A DNA stretch of 28,330 nucleotides from a bacterium. Lineage in GTDB: Bacteria; Bacillota; Clostridia; Oscillospirales; Oscillospiraceae. Below are positions 15,036 through 22,636 of this stretch, one piece after another. The notes under the pieces were generated by a model. It saw only the letters and a program-made list of their open reading frames with translations. It ran no database searches and was not told the DNA's origin. The stretch lies in assembly GCA_019424865.1 (NCBI GenBank), contig JAHYYS010000016.1, positions 8,918 to 37,247 on the forward strand, given 5' to 3'. The translations under genes were made by a program, and so were the position numbers. How positions within the stretch are numbered: the first letter of the stretch is position 1; each line of letters begins with the position of its first letter.

Positions 15036-16598
15036 TTACGCCACACCCAGCATGTCGGCCATCTTGTTGTAAATCTCGGTGTTGTCGTAGTAGCCGTTGA
15101 ACACCTCGGCATTCAGGCCGTGGGCCAGCACCGCCACAGGCAGGCCGGTGTGGCTGTAAGAGGTGAAGGAGATGCCGGACTTGTTGTTGATGATGTGGGT
15201 GATGGTGACGCTCAGGGGCTCGTAGGTGCCGTAGAGCACATACTCCTCCTGGTCATACTCGCTGGTGGGCGTGCCGTTGACGCTCTTTTCATAGGCCGCC
15301 CGCAGCTGCTCCATCTCGTACTCGGTGAGGACCAGCTTGTCGCCCTCCTCGCCCTGGGCCTTCAGACCGAAGAGCGTCTCAATGTCCTTGAGCACGTCCT
15401 CAAAGGGGGTCTTGTTCTCCTTGTAGCCGGCCACATAGTCGCTGTCGAACTTGGCATAGGAGATCTTCTGGTTTTCCAGCAGGTCCAGATAGGTGTCATA
15501 GTCGGTGCCGGCAAAGCCGATGGTCAGGCCGCCGGTCTCGTGGTCGCCGGTGACCACAATCAGAGTCTCGTCGGGGTGCTCCGCAGCAAAGTCGATGGCC
15601 ACCTGCACGGCGTCGGCCAGGGCCTGGGTGTCGTGGATGGCGGAGCCGGCGTCGTTGGCGTGGCAGGCCCAGTCAATCTTGCCGCCCTCGCACATCATGA
15701 AGAAGCCGGTGTCGTTGTCCAGCACCTCGATGCCCTTTTCCACATAGTCGGCCAGAGACCACATGTCCTCGGTGCGGTCCAGCTCATAGGGGATGGCGTC
15801 GTCGTCGGCCAGGTTCTCCTCGATGATGATGGCCTTGTCGGTGTCGGCGCTGATGGCCTCGGCCTCGGCATAGGTGCGGGCCACGGTATAACCGGCCTCC
15901 TCAGCCAGCTGGTACAGGTCGGTCTGGTCGCCCTCGCTGCCGGTGGGATCCAGCAGGCCGCCGCCGGCGAAGTAGTCGAAGTCGGATTCCACCATCTCCA
16001 GGCCGATGTCGTAGTAGTTGCTGCGGCTGGCCTGGTGGGCATAGAAGGCGGCGGGAGTGGCGTGGTTCAGGTTGACGGAGGTGATCACGCCGATCTCATA
16101 GCCCTTCTGGGCCTTGAGCTGCTCGGCGATGGTCTCGTACTCCACGGTGCCGGTCTCGTCCACGTTGATGGAGCCGGAGTAGGTCTTGTGGCCGGTGGAG
16201 ATGGAGGTGGCGGTGGAGGCGGAGTCGGGAGCAAAGGAGTTGGAGTCAAAGGTGACGGCAGAGCCGGCAGCCTCAAAGTTCATGAAGTTGAGGTACTCCG
16301 GGCCGTCCAGAATAGCGCCCTGGTTGTCGTCCAGGCTGGGCTGGGCCTGCCAGTAATCCTCGTCATTCAGCGCGCCCAGGAAGTCGGACGTGGACTGGAT
16401 CTGGGGATAGCTCATGCCGTCGCCGATGAACAGAAATACGTACTTGGGGGCCTTCAGGGCGGTGCTGGAATCGGAGAGAGTGGTGGCGTCTCCGCCGGTC
16501 TGGACCGCATCTCCCTGATTGTTGTTTGTGGTTCCGCAGCCGGCGAGGACAGTGGCCGTCATGGCCAGGGCCAGCGCTGCGCTTAGGAATCGCTTCAT
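15036..16598 (-). CDS. Alkaline phosphatase, lipoprotein (PhoA-type fold)
   Basis: An exported phosphomonoesterase that frees phosphate from organic phosphates outside the cell. The 520 residues begin with a lipoprotein signal peptide: basic MKRF, a hydrophobic stretch and lipobox LAGC, with the lipidated Cys at 21. A T/N-rich spacer follows. The metal-site and catalytic motifs are present: FIGDGM (D60), DSASTATSISTG with nucleophile S126, and VTGDHETGGLTIG (D352, H353). The C-terminal AHGLNAEVFNGYYDNTEIY also fits the family. ATG is the complement of 16596-16598 with GGAGGAAA upstream. Direct repeats resembling a Pho box lie in the promoter region. A PiT phosphate transporter is in the same window but not adjacent. 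Confidence 0.92.
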   Translation of the reverse strand: MKRFLSAALALAMTATVLAGCGTTNNNQGDAVQTGGDATTLSDSSTALKAPKYVFLFIGDGMSYPQIQSTSDFLGALNDEDYWQAQPSLDDNQGAILDGPEYLNFMNFEAAGSAVTFDSNSFAPDSASTATSISTGHKTYSGSINVDETGTVEYETIAEQLKAQKGYEIGVITSVNLNHATPAAFYAHQASRSNYYDIGLEMVESDFDYFAGGGLLDPTGSEGDQTDLYQLAEEAGYTVARTYAEAEAISADTDKAIIIEENLADDDAIPYELDRTEDMWSLADYVEKGIEVLDNDTGFFMMCEGGKIDWACHANDAGSAIHDTQALADAVQVAIDFAAEHPDETLIVVTGDHETGGLTIGFAGTDYDTYLDLLENQKISYAKFDSDYVAGYKENKTPFEDVLKDIETLFGLKAQGEEGDKLVLTEYEMEQLRAAYEKSVNGTPTSEYDQEEYVLYGTYEPLSVTITHIINNKSGISFTSYSHTGLPVAVLAHGLNAEVFNGYYDNTEIYNKMADMLGVA

Positions 16599-16646
16599 GT
16601 TGTTTCCTCCTGCTTTCTCTTAATGTTTGTCATGGATGACGGCTTT

Positions 16647-16701
16647 ATTCTACGGAGAGATTGTAAAAATCGCTACCAGAAAGAGGTAAAAAACGCGTAA
16701 A
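16647..16701 (-). promoter_or_regulatory. Candidate Pho-box promoter of the phosphatase gene
   Basis: On the minus strand TTTACG (complement of 16696-16701) and TTTACC (complement of 16685-16690) are exactly 11 bases apart start to start. A third copy, TTTACA (complement of 16662-16667), lies 23 bases further on. TAGAAT (complement of 16647-16652) is a good -10. The PhoP box of Bacillus is built of such TTHACA-like repeats with 5-base spacers. The missing or diverged repeat makes this tentative. Confidence 0.45.
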
Positions 16702-16759
16702 GCAAAGCAGAGAAGGCGGCGGGGAGGAAAAACTTTTTTGACCTGGGAACGGAATGTGG

Positions 16760-16787
16760 TTGCGTTTTCCACCGGCTTCGATATAAT
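16760..16787 (+). promoter_or_regulatory. Promoter of the malic enzyme gene
   Basis: TTGCGT (16760-16765) and a perfect TATAAT (16782-16787) are 16 bases apart. The leader that follows contains an imperfect GC-rich hairpin (16803-16812 with 16822-16831) before the AAAGGGTG ribosome binding site. Confidence 0.65.
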
Positions 16788-16853
16788 AAAGAAAGGAGAA
16801 AAGGGCGGGACCGCGCCAGCTGGTCCGCCCCTTGGAAAGGGTGTATCAAATAT

Positions 16854-18026
16854 ATGGATTATGCAAAGGAGTCCCTGCGCCTGCACAGAGAGTGGAAGGG
16901 AAAAATTGAAGTGGTGGCCACTGTGCCGGCGGACAGCAAGGAGGCGCTGTCCCTGGCCTATACCCCCGGCGTGGCCCAGCCCTGCCTGGAAATTCAAAAG
17001 GACATCAGCCAGAGCTATGAGCTCACCCGGCGGCACAACCTGTGCGCCGTGATTACTGACGGCTCCGCGGTGCTGGGGCTGGGGGATATCGGCCCCGAGG
17101 CGGGCATGCCCGTGATGGAGGGCAAGTGCGTGCTGTTCAAGGCCTTCGGCGGAGTGGACGCCTTCCCACTGTGTGTCAAAACGCAGGACGTGGACGAATT
17201 CGTTCAGACTGTCTATAACATCTCCGGCTCCTTCGGCGGCATCAACCTGGAGGACATCGCCGCCCCCCGGTGCTTTGAAATCGAGCGCAAGCTGAAGGAA
17301 AAGTGCGACATCCCCATCTTCCATGACGACCAGCACGGCACCGCCATCATCACGCTGGCCGGCCTTCAGAACGCGCTGAAGGTGGTGGGGAAGAAGAAGG
17401 AGGAGGTCAAGGTGGTCACCTCGGGCGCCGGGGCCGCGGCCATCTCCATTGTCAAGCTGCTGCTGTCCGCCGGCTTCCGGGATATCACCATGTGCGACCG
17501 GAAGGGGGCCATTTACGCCGGCCGGGAGGGCCTGAACTGGATCAAGGAGGAGATGGCCCAGGTGACCAACCTGGAGAAGAAGGCGGGCTCCCTGGCCGAC
17601 ATGCTGGTGGGGGCCGATGTGTTCATCGGTGTGTCCGCCCCCGGCACCGTGACCACGGAGATGGTCAGGACCATGAACCGGGACGCCATCGTCTTTGCCT
17701 GCGCCAACCCCACGCCGGAGATCTTCCCCGACGACGCCAAGGCGGGCGGCGCGGCTGTGGTATCCACCGGACGCAGCGACTATCCCAACCAGATCAATAA
17801 CGTGCTGGCTTTCCCCGGGGTGTTCCGGGGTGCCTTTGACGTGCGGGCCAGCGACATTAACGAGGAGATGAAGATGGCCGCCGCCCAGGCGCTGGCCGGG
17901 CTGATCTCCGACCAGGAGCTGTCGGCCGATTACATCATTCCCGCCGCCTTCGACAAGCGGGTGGGACCTGCCGTGGCCAAGGCCGTGGCTGAGGCCGCCC
18001 GCCGGACGGGCGTGGCGCGCATCTGA
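16854..18026 (+). CDS. NAD(P)-dependent malic enzyme (short bacterial type)
   Basis: Converts malate to pyruvate and CO2 with reduction of NAD(P); cytoplasmic. The 390-residue length is that of the short malic enzymes lacking the phosphotransacetylase-like extension of MaeB. Key parts are AYTPGVAQPC with catalytic Y36, LFKAFGGVDAFPL with the lysine region, INLEDIAAPRCFEIE and IPIFHDDQHGTA (metal site). The Rossmann motif SGAGAAAISIVKLL and ACANPTPEI complete the set. ATG 16854 follows AAAGGGTG. Cofactor preference is not certain. It is divergent from the phosphatase gene and convergent with tyrS, so it stands alone. Confidence 0.92.
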   Translation: MDYAKESLRLHREWKGKIEVVATVPADSKEALSLAYTPGVAQPCLEIQKDISQSYELTRRHNLCAVITDGSAVLGLGDIGPEAGMPVMEGKCVLFKAFGGVDAFPLCVKTQDVDEFVQTVYNISGSFGGINLEDIAAPRCFEIERKLKEKCDIPIFHDDQHGTAIITLAGLQNALKVVGKKKEEVKVVTSGAGAAAISIVKLLLSAGFRDITMCDRKGAIYAGREGLNWIKEEMAQVTNLEKKAGSLADMLVGADVFIGVSAPGTVTTEMVRTMNRDAIVFACANPTPEIFPDDAKAGGAAVVSTGRSDYPNQINNVLAFPGVFRGAFDVRASDINEEMKMAAAQALAGLISDQELSADYIIPAAFDKRVGPAVAKAVAEAARRTGVARI

Positions 18027-18059
18027 CCGGGCAGTCTCTTTTTGGAATTGTGATAAGAA

Positions 18060-18097
18060 AAGCAGGTCCGGACGCGGTTCAGCGTCCGGACCTGCTT
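18060..18097. terminator. Bidirectional terminator between malic enzyme and tyrS
   Basis: A perfect 16-bp stem: AAGCAGGTCCGGACGC (18060-18075) with GCGTCCGGACCTGCTT (18082-18097) around a 6-base loop. On the minus strand it ends in CTTTTCTT, on the plus strand in CTTCTTC, so it can serve both genes and better serves tyrS. Confidence 0.85.
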
Positions 18098-18138
18098 CTT
18101 CATCCCGATTATTTATCGCGTTGGAACCAGGAGAAACG

Positions 18139-19362
18139 TTACATCTGCACCTTGTGGAACACCTTTTTGCCCTTTTTCAGCATCAGGCCCTCGCCCTGGA
18201 AGTCGGCGGCGGTGTAGCTGACCGTGGCGGCGGCGACCTTCTCGCCGTTGGCCTCCACGCCGCCCTGCTCCACCAGACGGCGGGCCTCCTTCTTGGAGGG
18301 GGCCAGCTTGCAGGTGACCATCATGTCCAAGATGCCGATGGACCCATCGGTGAGGTTTTCAGTGGTCAGGGTGGTGGTGGGCACGTTGCTCATGTCGCCG
18401 CCGCCCACAAACAGGGCCTTGGCGGCGTCCTGGGCCTTTTTGGCCTCCTCCTCGCCGTGGACCAGGGAGGTGAGCTCATAGGCCAGGATCTCCTTGGCGG
18501 TGTTCAGCTGGCTGCCCTCCCACTTGTCCATCTCGTCAATCTGCTCCATGGGCAGGAAGGTGAGCATGCGCAGGCACTTGAGCACGTCCTGGTCCCCCAC
18601 GTTGCGCCAGTACTGATAGAACTCATAGGGAGAGGTCTTGTTGGGGTCCAGCCACACGGCGCCCTTGGCGGTCTTGCCCATCTTCTTGCCCTCGGAGTTG
18701 AGCAGCAGGGTGATGGTCATGGCGTGGGCGTCCTTGCCCAGCTTGCGGCGGATCAGCTCGGTGCCGCCCAGCATGTTGGACCACTGGTCGTCGCCGCCGA
18801 ACTGCATGTTGCAGCCGTAGTGCTGGAACAGGTAGTAGAAGTCGTAGGACTGCATGATCATATAGTTGAACTCCAGGAAGGACAGGCCCTTCTCCATGCG
18901 CTGCTCATAGCACTTGGCCCGGAGCATGTTGTTTACGGAGAAGCAGGCGCCCACCTCCCGCAGCAGGTCAATGTAGTTGAGCTTCAGCAGCCAGTCGGCG
19001 TTGTTGACCATCTGGGCCTTGTCGGGGCCGAACTCAATGAAGCGCTCCATCTGCTTTTTGAAACAGTCGCAGTTGTGCTGGATGGTCTCGGGAGTCATCA
19101 TGCTGCGCATGTCAGTGCGGCCGGAGGGGTCGCCGATATAGCCGGTGCCGCCGCCGATGAGGGCGATGGGCTTGTTGCCCGCCATCTGCAGCCGCTTCAT
19201 CAGGCACAGGGCCATAAAATGGCCCACATGCAGGGAGTCGGCAGTGGGGTCAAAGCCGATGTAGAACACGGCCTTCCCCTCGTTGACCATTTTGGAGATC
19301 TCCTCCTCGTTGGTCACCTGGGCAATGAGTCCGCGGGCTTTCAGTTCTTCGTAACAGGTCAT
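18139..19362 (-). CDS. tyrS: Tyrosyl-tRNA synthetase
   Basis: Charges tRNA-Tyr with tyrosine. The 407 residues hold the class I signature as SLHVGH (HVGH 45-48) after YIGFDPTAD. The tyrosine pocket and tRNA regions include FLEFNYMIMQSYDFYYLF and QFGGDDQWSNM. KMGKT near residue 228 is the family's KMSKS equivalent. The C-terminal S4-like RNA-binding domain starts at KLAPSKKEARRLVEQGGV. ATG is the complement of 19360-19362, with AAAGGAG about nine bases upstream. It is the third gene of a minus-strand operon behind an EamA permease and a small membrane protein, the whole preceded by a T-box leader. Confidence 0.96.
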   Translation of the reverse strand: MTCYEELKARGLIAQVTNEEEISKMVNEGKAVFYIGFDPTADSLHVGHFMALCLMKRLQMAGNKPIALIGGGTGYIGDPSGRTDMRSMMTPETIQHNCDCFKKQMERFIEFGPDKAQMVNNADWLLKLNYIDLLREVGACFSVNNMLRAKCYEQRMEKGLSFLEFNYMIMQSYDFYYLFQHYGCNMQFGGDDQWSNMLGGTELIRRKLGKDAHAMTITLLLNSEGKKMGKTAKGAVWLDPNKTSPYEFYQYWRNVGDQDVLKCLRMLTFLPMEQIDEMDKWEGSQLNTAKEILAYELTSLVHGEEEAKKAQDAAKALFVGGGDMSNVPTTTLTTENLTDGSIGILDMMVTCKLAPSKKEARRLVEQGGVEANGEKVAAATVSYTAADFQGEGLMLKKGKKVFHKVQM

Positions 19363-19384
19363 CGATCTTACTCCTTTATTATGA

Positions 19385-19822
19385 TTATGATTTTCTGCAC
19401 TTGGTTTTCAGCAGGAAAACGCCATAGAGAAAGCAGAACAGTCCCATCAGGGCGAACCCGCCCCAAAGCCAGTTCCACACGGGGTTGTTTACATCAAACA
19501 TCCACCGCAGCAGCGCCAGCCAGGGCCTGAGGCCCACGGCGATGGCAAACAGATCAAACAGCACATATCCGCCGCCCGCCAGATAGATCCAGTACCGCTT
19601 CGGGCCGCGGCCGCGGCTGCGGAAGAAGAGAACCAGGCCCGAGACACACAGACAGATCAGAACGGCCATCAGGAGCCAGTAGAGCGGGCCCCGGTTTTCC
19701 AGCACATTCAGCCAGAAGGAGGCATAGCCCCTTCGATCCGCCAGCCCCCAGATCCGGTGCAGGTGAAACAGCCCGAACAGCAGGAAAAACGCGGGCTCCA
19801 CCCAGAAAACGGGACAGGTCAT
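19385..19822 (-). CDS. Unknown 4-TM membrane protein in the tyrS operon
   Basis: A 145-residue protein of no family I recognise. It has four hydrophobic segments (about residues 8-20, 47-67, 80-98, 118-138) joined by short basic or aromatic loops, with many Trp and Tyr residues and a terminal KTKCRKS. Its ATG overlaps the TGA of the EamA gene by four bases, so translation is coupled. Only 22 bases separate its stop from tyrS. Placement between a permease and tyrS under a T-box suggests a link to amino-acid transport or membrane physiology, but nothing in the sequence shows a function. Confidence 0.75.
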   Translation of the reverse strand: MTCPVFWVEPAFFLLFGLFHLHRIWGLADRRGYASFWLNVLENRGPLYWLLMAVLICLCVSGLVLFFRSRGRGPKRYWIYLAGGGYVLFDLFAIAVGLRPWLALLRWMFDVNNPVWNWLWGGFALMGLFCFLYGVFLLKTKCRKS

Positions 19823-20685
19823 GCCGCGGTGCGTTCCGCCGTGTGCGCCCTGCGCTCCTGGATGCCCCGCAGGACATTATACCCAACCACGCCCAAAATC
19901 ACAACGGCAGCGCCGGCCAGGGACAAGGCCCCCATGTGCTCCCGGTAGAACACCGCCACCAGAATGGGGTTGAGCACCGGCTCGATGCCGGAGACCAGGC
20001 TGGCCGTGACGGCGGGCGTGGTTTTCAGGCCGACGGTCAGCAGAATATAGGCCACCGCCACCTGAAAGACCCCCAGCACCAGCAGACTGACCATGGGGAC
20101 AAGGGAAAAATCCGTCTCCAGAGCCACAAAGGGCAGGCCCACTACGGCGCTGATCACGTCGCCCCAAAAGACGGAGGAGATGGCGTCGCTGTCGGGCATG
20201 TCGTTCATCAGAAACACGCCGGCATAGGTCAGACCAGAGAGGAGGGCCAGCACGTCCCCCGCCAGGCCGCCCCCGGACAGGCTGTCGGCAAAGCACAGGA
20301 CAATGCCCCCCAGCACCACCGCGCAGGCCGCCAAATCCAGCCGTGCGGGCCGGCGCCGGAAGAAGAGGGTGGAGAGCAGCATGACAAAAATTGGGGCGGT
20401 GAACTGCAGCACGATGGCGTTGGCCGCGGTGGTCATTTTGTTGGCCACGGAAAACAGAATGTTGGTGCTGCACACGCACAGGGCCCCCAGCATCACCCAG
20501 CGATTCAGCCGGGGGCGGTGGCGGATGGCCAGCAGATAGCCGCCGATGACCACCAGGGCGATGGCGGTCCGGCCGCCGTTGATGGCCATGCCGCCCCAGG
20601 GAATGACCTTGATGCACAGCCCGCCGATGCTGTAAAAAACAGCGGCCAGGAATACCAGCAGCGGGCCCTTTTGCTTGCTTGACAA
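19819..20685 (-). CDS. EamA/DMT family permease
   Basis: A 288-residue drug/metabolite transporter superfamily permease with ten hydrophobic segments in two EamA halves (NGGRTAIALVVIGG in the first, SLVSGIEPVLNPILVAVFYRE in the second). Members export or import amino acids and other small solutes. The start is best taken as TTG at 20685. AAGGAG (complement of 20695-20700) is nine bases upstream of it, whereas an in-frame ATG at 20694 directly abuts that ribosome binding site. The gene comes first after a T-box leader and is coupled by a 4-base overlap to the next gene, then tyrS. Tyrosine or another aromatic amino acid is a reasonable but unproven substrate. Confidence 0.87.
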   Translation of the reverse strand: MSSKQKGPLLVFLAAVFYSIGGLCIKVIPWGGMAINGGRTAIALVVIGGYLLAIRHRPRLNRWVMLGALCVCSTNILFSVANKMTTAANAIVLQFTAPIFVMLLSTLFFRRRPARLDLAACAVVLGGIVLCFADSLSGGGLAGDVLALLSGLTYAGVFLMNDMPDSDAISSVFWGDVISAVVGLPFVALETDFSLVPMVSLLVLGVFQVAVAYILLTVGLKTTPAVTASLVSGIEPVLNPILVAVFYREHMGALSLAGAAVVILGVVGYNVLRGIQERRAHTAERTAA

Positions 20686-20704
20686 GGGAAACATCTCCTT
20701 ATTT

Positions 20705-20985
20705 CATGAAAAACCCTCTGTCCCGCCACGGGGACAGAGGGCACGAAAACATGCGGTACCACCTCTGAAGCGCCGCCTCCTCGCGAAAGCGGCCTCAGCG
20801 AGTCTGGAGACTCCAGCGCTGTAACGGGCGCAAGCCCGGCCTGTCCTCTACTGGGCCGGCATCCGGCTGTTCAAGCGGCTGCTCCAAGGGGTAATTTTAC
20901 GCGGGACCCTCTCCCCCTTACACCGGCCGGGGGCTCTCTGGGCAGGGCTGACGCCGCGCTTGGCATCCTTTTCATCGCAGTAACG
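20705..20985 (-). promoter_or_regulatory. T-box riboswitch leader, probably tRNA-Tyr
   Basis: A minus-strand leader with the parts of a T-box. It has a GATGAAAAGG start of stem I, the AGAGAG bulge and CCGGTGTAA apical region, and the T-box core AGAGGTGGTACCGC (within the complement of 20751-20766). A terminator hairpin follows, CCCTCTGTCCC with GGGACAGAGGG (20714-20724 with 20731-20741), then TTTTT. The UGGU bulge would pair with an ACCA tRNA end, so the discriminator base is A, as in tRNA-Tyr. A UAC triplet (complement of 20891-20893) sits where the specifier is expected, 3' of the stem I arm. Overlapping UUA, AUU or ACC cannot be excluded by eye, but tyrS in the operon favours tyrosine. Confidence 0.88.
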
Positions 20986-20987
20986 GC

Positions 20988-21016
20988 AATGTACCACAGT
21001 TTTTTCCCCTTGTCAA
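20988..21016 (-). promoter_or_regulatory. Promoter of the T-box operon
   Basis: On the minus strand TTGACA (complement of 21011-21016) and TACATT (complement of 20988-20993) are 17 bases apart. Transcription would begin near 20981, just before stem I of the T-box. Confidence 0.8.
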
Positions 21017-21127
21017 CCCCTTTCTTTGCGGGGGAACGGCGGGGAAAAAGCGGCGCGCCCGGGTGCGGCACCGGCGGACCATTCGGTTCTGCCTGCTTCG
21101 GATTTATCGAAAAACAATAAAAATATA

Positions 21128-21156
21128 TTGACAATCAAAACCTGGGGTGCTAGACT
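21128..21156 (+). promoter_or_regulatory. Promoter of the DUF2975 operon
   Basis: TTGACA (21128-21133) and TAGACT (21151-21156) are separated by 17 bases, and TG one base before the -10 gives an extended form. It lies 68 bases before the DUF2975 start. Confidence 0.7.
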
Positions 21157-21223
21157 TGAGCTGCAATCAAACAAAAAAACGGTCGGAATCCAGAGAGACA
21201 CCGGCCGGGAGGAGGAAGGTTGT

Positions 21224-21814
21224 ATGAAAACTGCCGCGTCCAGTCGGCTGGCAGGCGCACTGCGCGTGCTGGTCATCCTGACACTGATCTGCAATCTGCT
21301 CTGCCTGCTGCTGGTGCCCGGCGTCGCCGGCCTGCTCTCCGACGGAGGGCCGGATATGGTGCGCCGGGCCCTGGGAGCGGCCCTGAGCCTGCCTGGATAC
21401 GAGGGGCAGGGCTTCCAGTCCCTGCCCATGTATTTTGCCGGGAGCCTATGGGGCGTGTGGACAGACGGGGCGGCCGCCTTCATCACGGCGTTTCTGTGGC
21501 TGTGCGGGATCTGCACCGCCCTGATCCTGTGGCAGGCAAAGCTGGTATTGGACACCATTTTGAAGGGGGACCCCTTCCGCATGACCAACGCCAACGCCCT
21601 GAGACGGGCAGCGGTGTGCTGCTGGCTCATTTCGGGCGCGGCCCTGGTGCGGCTGGCCCTGTGGCTGTGGGCAGAGCGGAACCTGGCCCCTCTGTTCACC
21701 TATACCGCCCTGTTCGTCCCCGCCTTCTTTATGGCGGGCCTGCTCTTCCTGGTCATGTCCGCCCTGTTCCGTCAGGCGGCGGAGCTCCAGGAGGACCAGA
21801 ACCTGACTATCTGA
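21224..21814 (+). CDS. DUF2975 family membrane protein (YoaS-like)
   Basis: A 196-residue membrane protein with four hydrophobic segments (about 12-37, 81-101, 125-145, 155-178). Between the second and third is the pattern LDTILKGDPFRMTNANALRRAA, split here as LDTILKGDPF and NANALRRAA, typical of DUF2975 proteins. Its function is unknown. The start is ATG at 21224, preceded by GGAGGAAGG; the frame stays open upstream, but earlier starts would lie before the promoter. The small HTH gene follows after 13 bases, the same pairing as yoaS-yozG of Bacillus. Confidence 0.8.
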   Translation: MKTAASSRLAGALRVLVILTLICNLLCLLLVPGVAGLLSDGGPDMVRRALGAALSLPGYEGQGFQSLPMYFAGSLWGVWTDGAAAFITAFLWLCGICTALILWQAKLVLDTILKGDPFRMTNANALRRAAVCCWLISGAALVRLALWLWAERNLAPLFTYTALFVPAFFMAGLLFLVMSALFRQAAELQEDQNLTI

Positions 21815-21827
21815 GGGAGGCGGCGGT

Positions 21828-22052
21828 ATGGCAATCCTTGTAAACCTGGACGTGATGATGGCCAGGCGAAAGATGTCCCTGGGGGAACTGTCCCAGAAGG
21901 TGGACATCACCATGGCCAACCTATCCATTTTAAAAAACAACAAGGCCCGGGCGGTGCGCTTTTCCACCCTGGAGGCCATCTGTAAGGCCCTGGACTGCCA
22001 GCCGGGGGACATTTTGGAATTCGTCCCCGACGGGGACGGGAAGGGGGAGTAA
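21828..22052 (+). CDS. Small Cro/CI-type HTH regulator (YozG-like)
   Basis: A 74-residue protein that is almost entirely one helix-turn-helix domain: LDVMMARRKMSLGELSQKV, then DITMANLSILKNNKARAVRF, then STLEAICKALDCQPGDIL. This is the compact YozG-like group that typically lies next to a DUF2975 membrane protein. It probably controls its own operon; the operator is not identified. ATG 21828 is preceded by GAGGGAGGCGG. The next gene starts four bases after its stop. Confidence 0.88.
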   Translation: MAILVNLDVMMARRKMSLGELSQKVDITMANLSILKNNKARAVRFSTLEAICKALDCQPGDILEFVPDGDGKGE

Positions 22053-22055
22053 GAG

Positions 22056-22619
22056 ATGGAAGATTGGATCCTGCTGCCGGTGTTCCTGCTCATTCTGGTG
22101 GGGGAGTACGCCGCCATCCTGTGGCTGCCCGCCCTGGGGGCCGACCTCTGGCTGGTGGTGCGGGAGCCGAAGTCCCGCAAGGTGCTCCTGCCGCTGACGG
22201 CGGGCTGCCTGCTGTGCATACTCATCCTGTGGGGAGGGCCCAAGCTCGCAGAGGCATATGACCTCCGCCTGCGCAGCTGGCTGACCACTGACCCGATCTG
22301 GCTGCTGGTACTGCTGTCCATCGCCCTGCTGGTGGCCACCGCCCGGTACGGCGGGCGGCATATTCCCCGGCGGTGGCTCAGGCGGCTGGCCAAGGCGGGG
22401 ATCGCGCTGGCCGTGTATTCGGTGCTGCTGTGGGGATTCTTCTTCCTGGGTCTGACCGCCTGCCCGGAGACGGTGGGAGAGTGGCAGGGCCAGAAGGTGG
22501 TCATGCAAGAGCTCCTGTGGGGAGAAAACACCTACCGCTACTACGTCTATAACGGCCCTTTCCTGCTGGGGGAGAGCCTGGGCTGGTCGCTGGAGCCCTG
22601 GGGGGCTGACGAGAGCTGA
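22056..22619 (+). CDS. Unknown membrane protein, third gene of the DUF2975 operon
   Basis: A 187-residue protein with no recognised family. Four hydrophobic segments are seen (about 4-30, 44-60, 80-96, 113-133). A C-terminal domain of about 50 residues, rich in aromatic residues and starting ACPETVGEW, would lie on one side of the membrane. It begins four bases after the HTH stop, with GGGGGAG close before it, so it belongs to the same operon. It ends 17 bases before the convergent tcdA gene, with no terminator visible between. Confidence 0.7.
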   Translation: MEDWILLPVFLLILVGEYAAILWLPALGADLWLVVREPKSRKVLLPLTAGCLLCILILWGGPKLAEAYDLRLRSWLTTDPIWLLVLLSIALLVATARYGGRHIPRRWLRRLAKAGIALAVYSVLLWGFFFLGLTACPETVGEWQGQKVVMQELLWGENTYRYYVYNGPFLLGESLGWSLEPWGADES

Positions 22620-22636
22620 AGCCCCCGCCAGTCCAA

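Noticed and set aside
15120..16586. A 488-codon plus-strand open frame opposite the alkaline phosphatase gene
   Set aside because: Val/Gly/Leu-rich antisense shadow with no motif; the phosphatase frame has a lipobox and all catalytic motifs.
18121..19530. A 469-codon plus-strand open frame opposite tyrS
   Set aside because: Antisense shadow of a secure synthetase gene; it also crosses the boundary into the neighbouring gene.
20686..20694. ATG at 20694 as the start of the EamA permease
   Set aside because: It directly abuts the only ribosome binding site (AAGGAG), leaving no spacing; the in-frame TTG at 20685 has a 9-base spacing.
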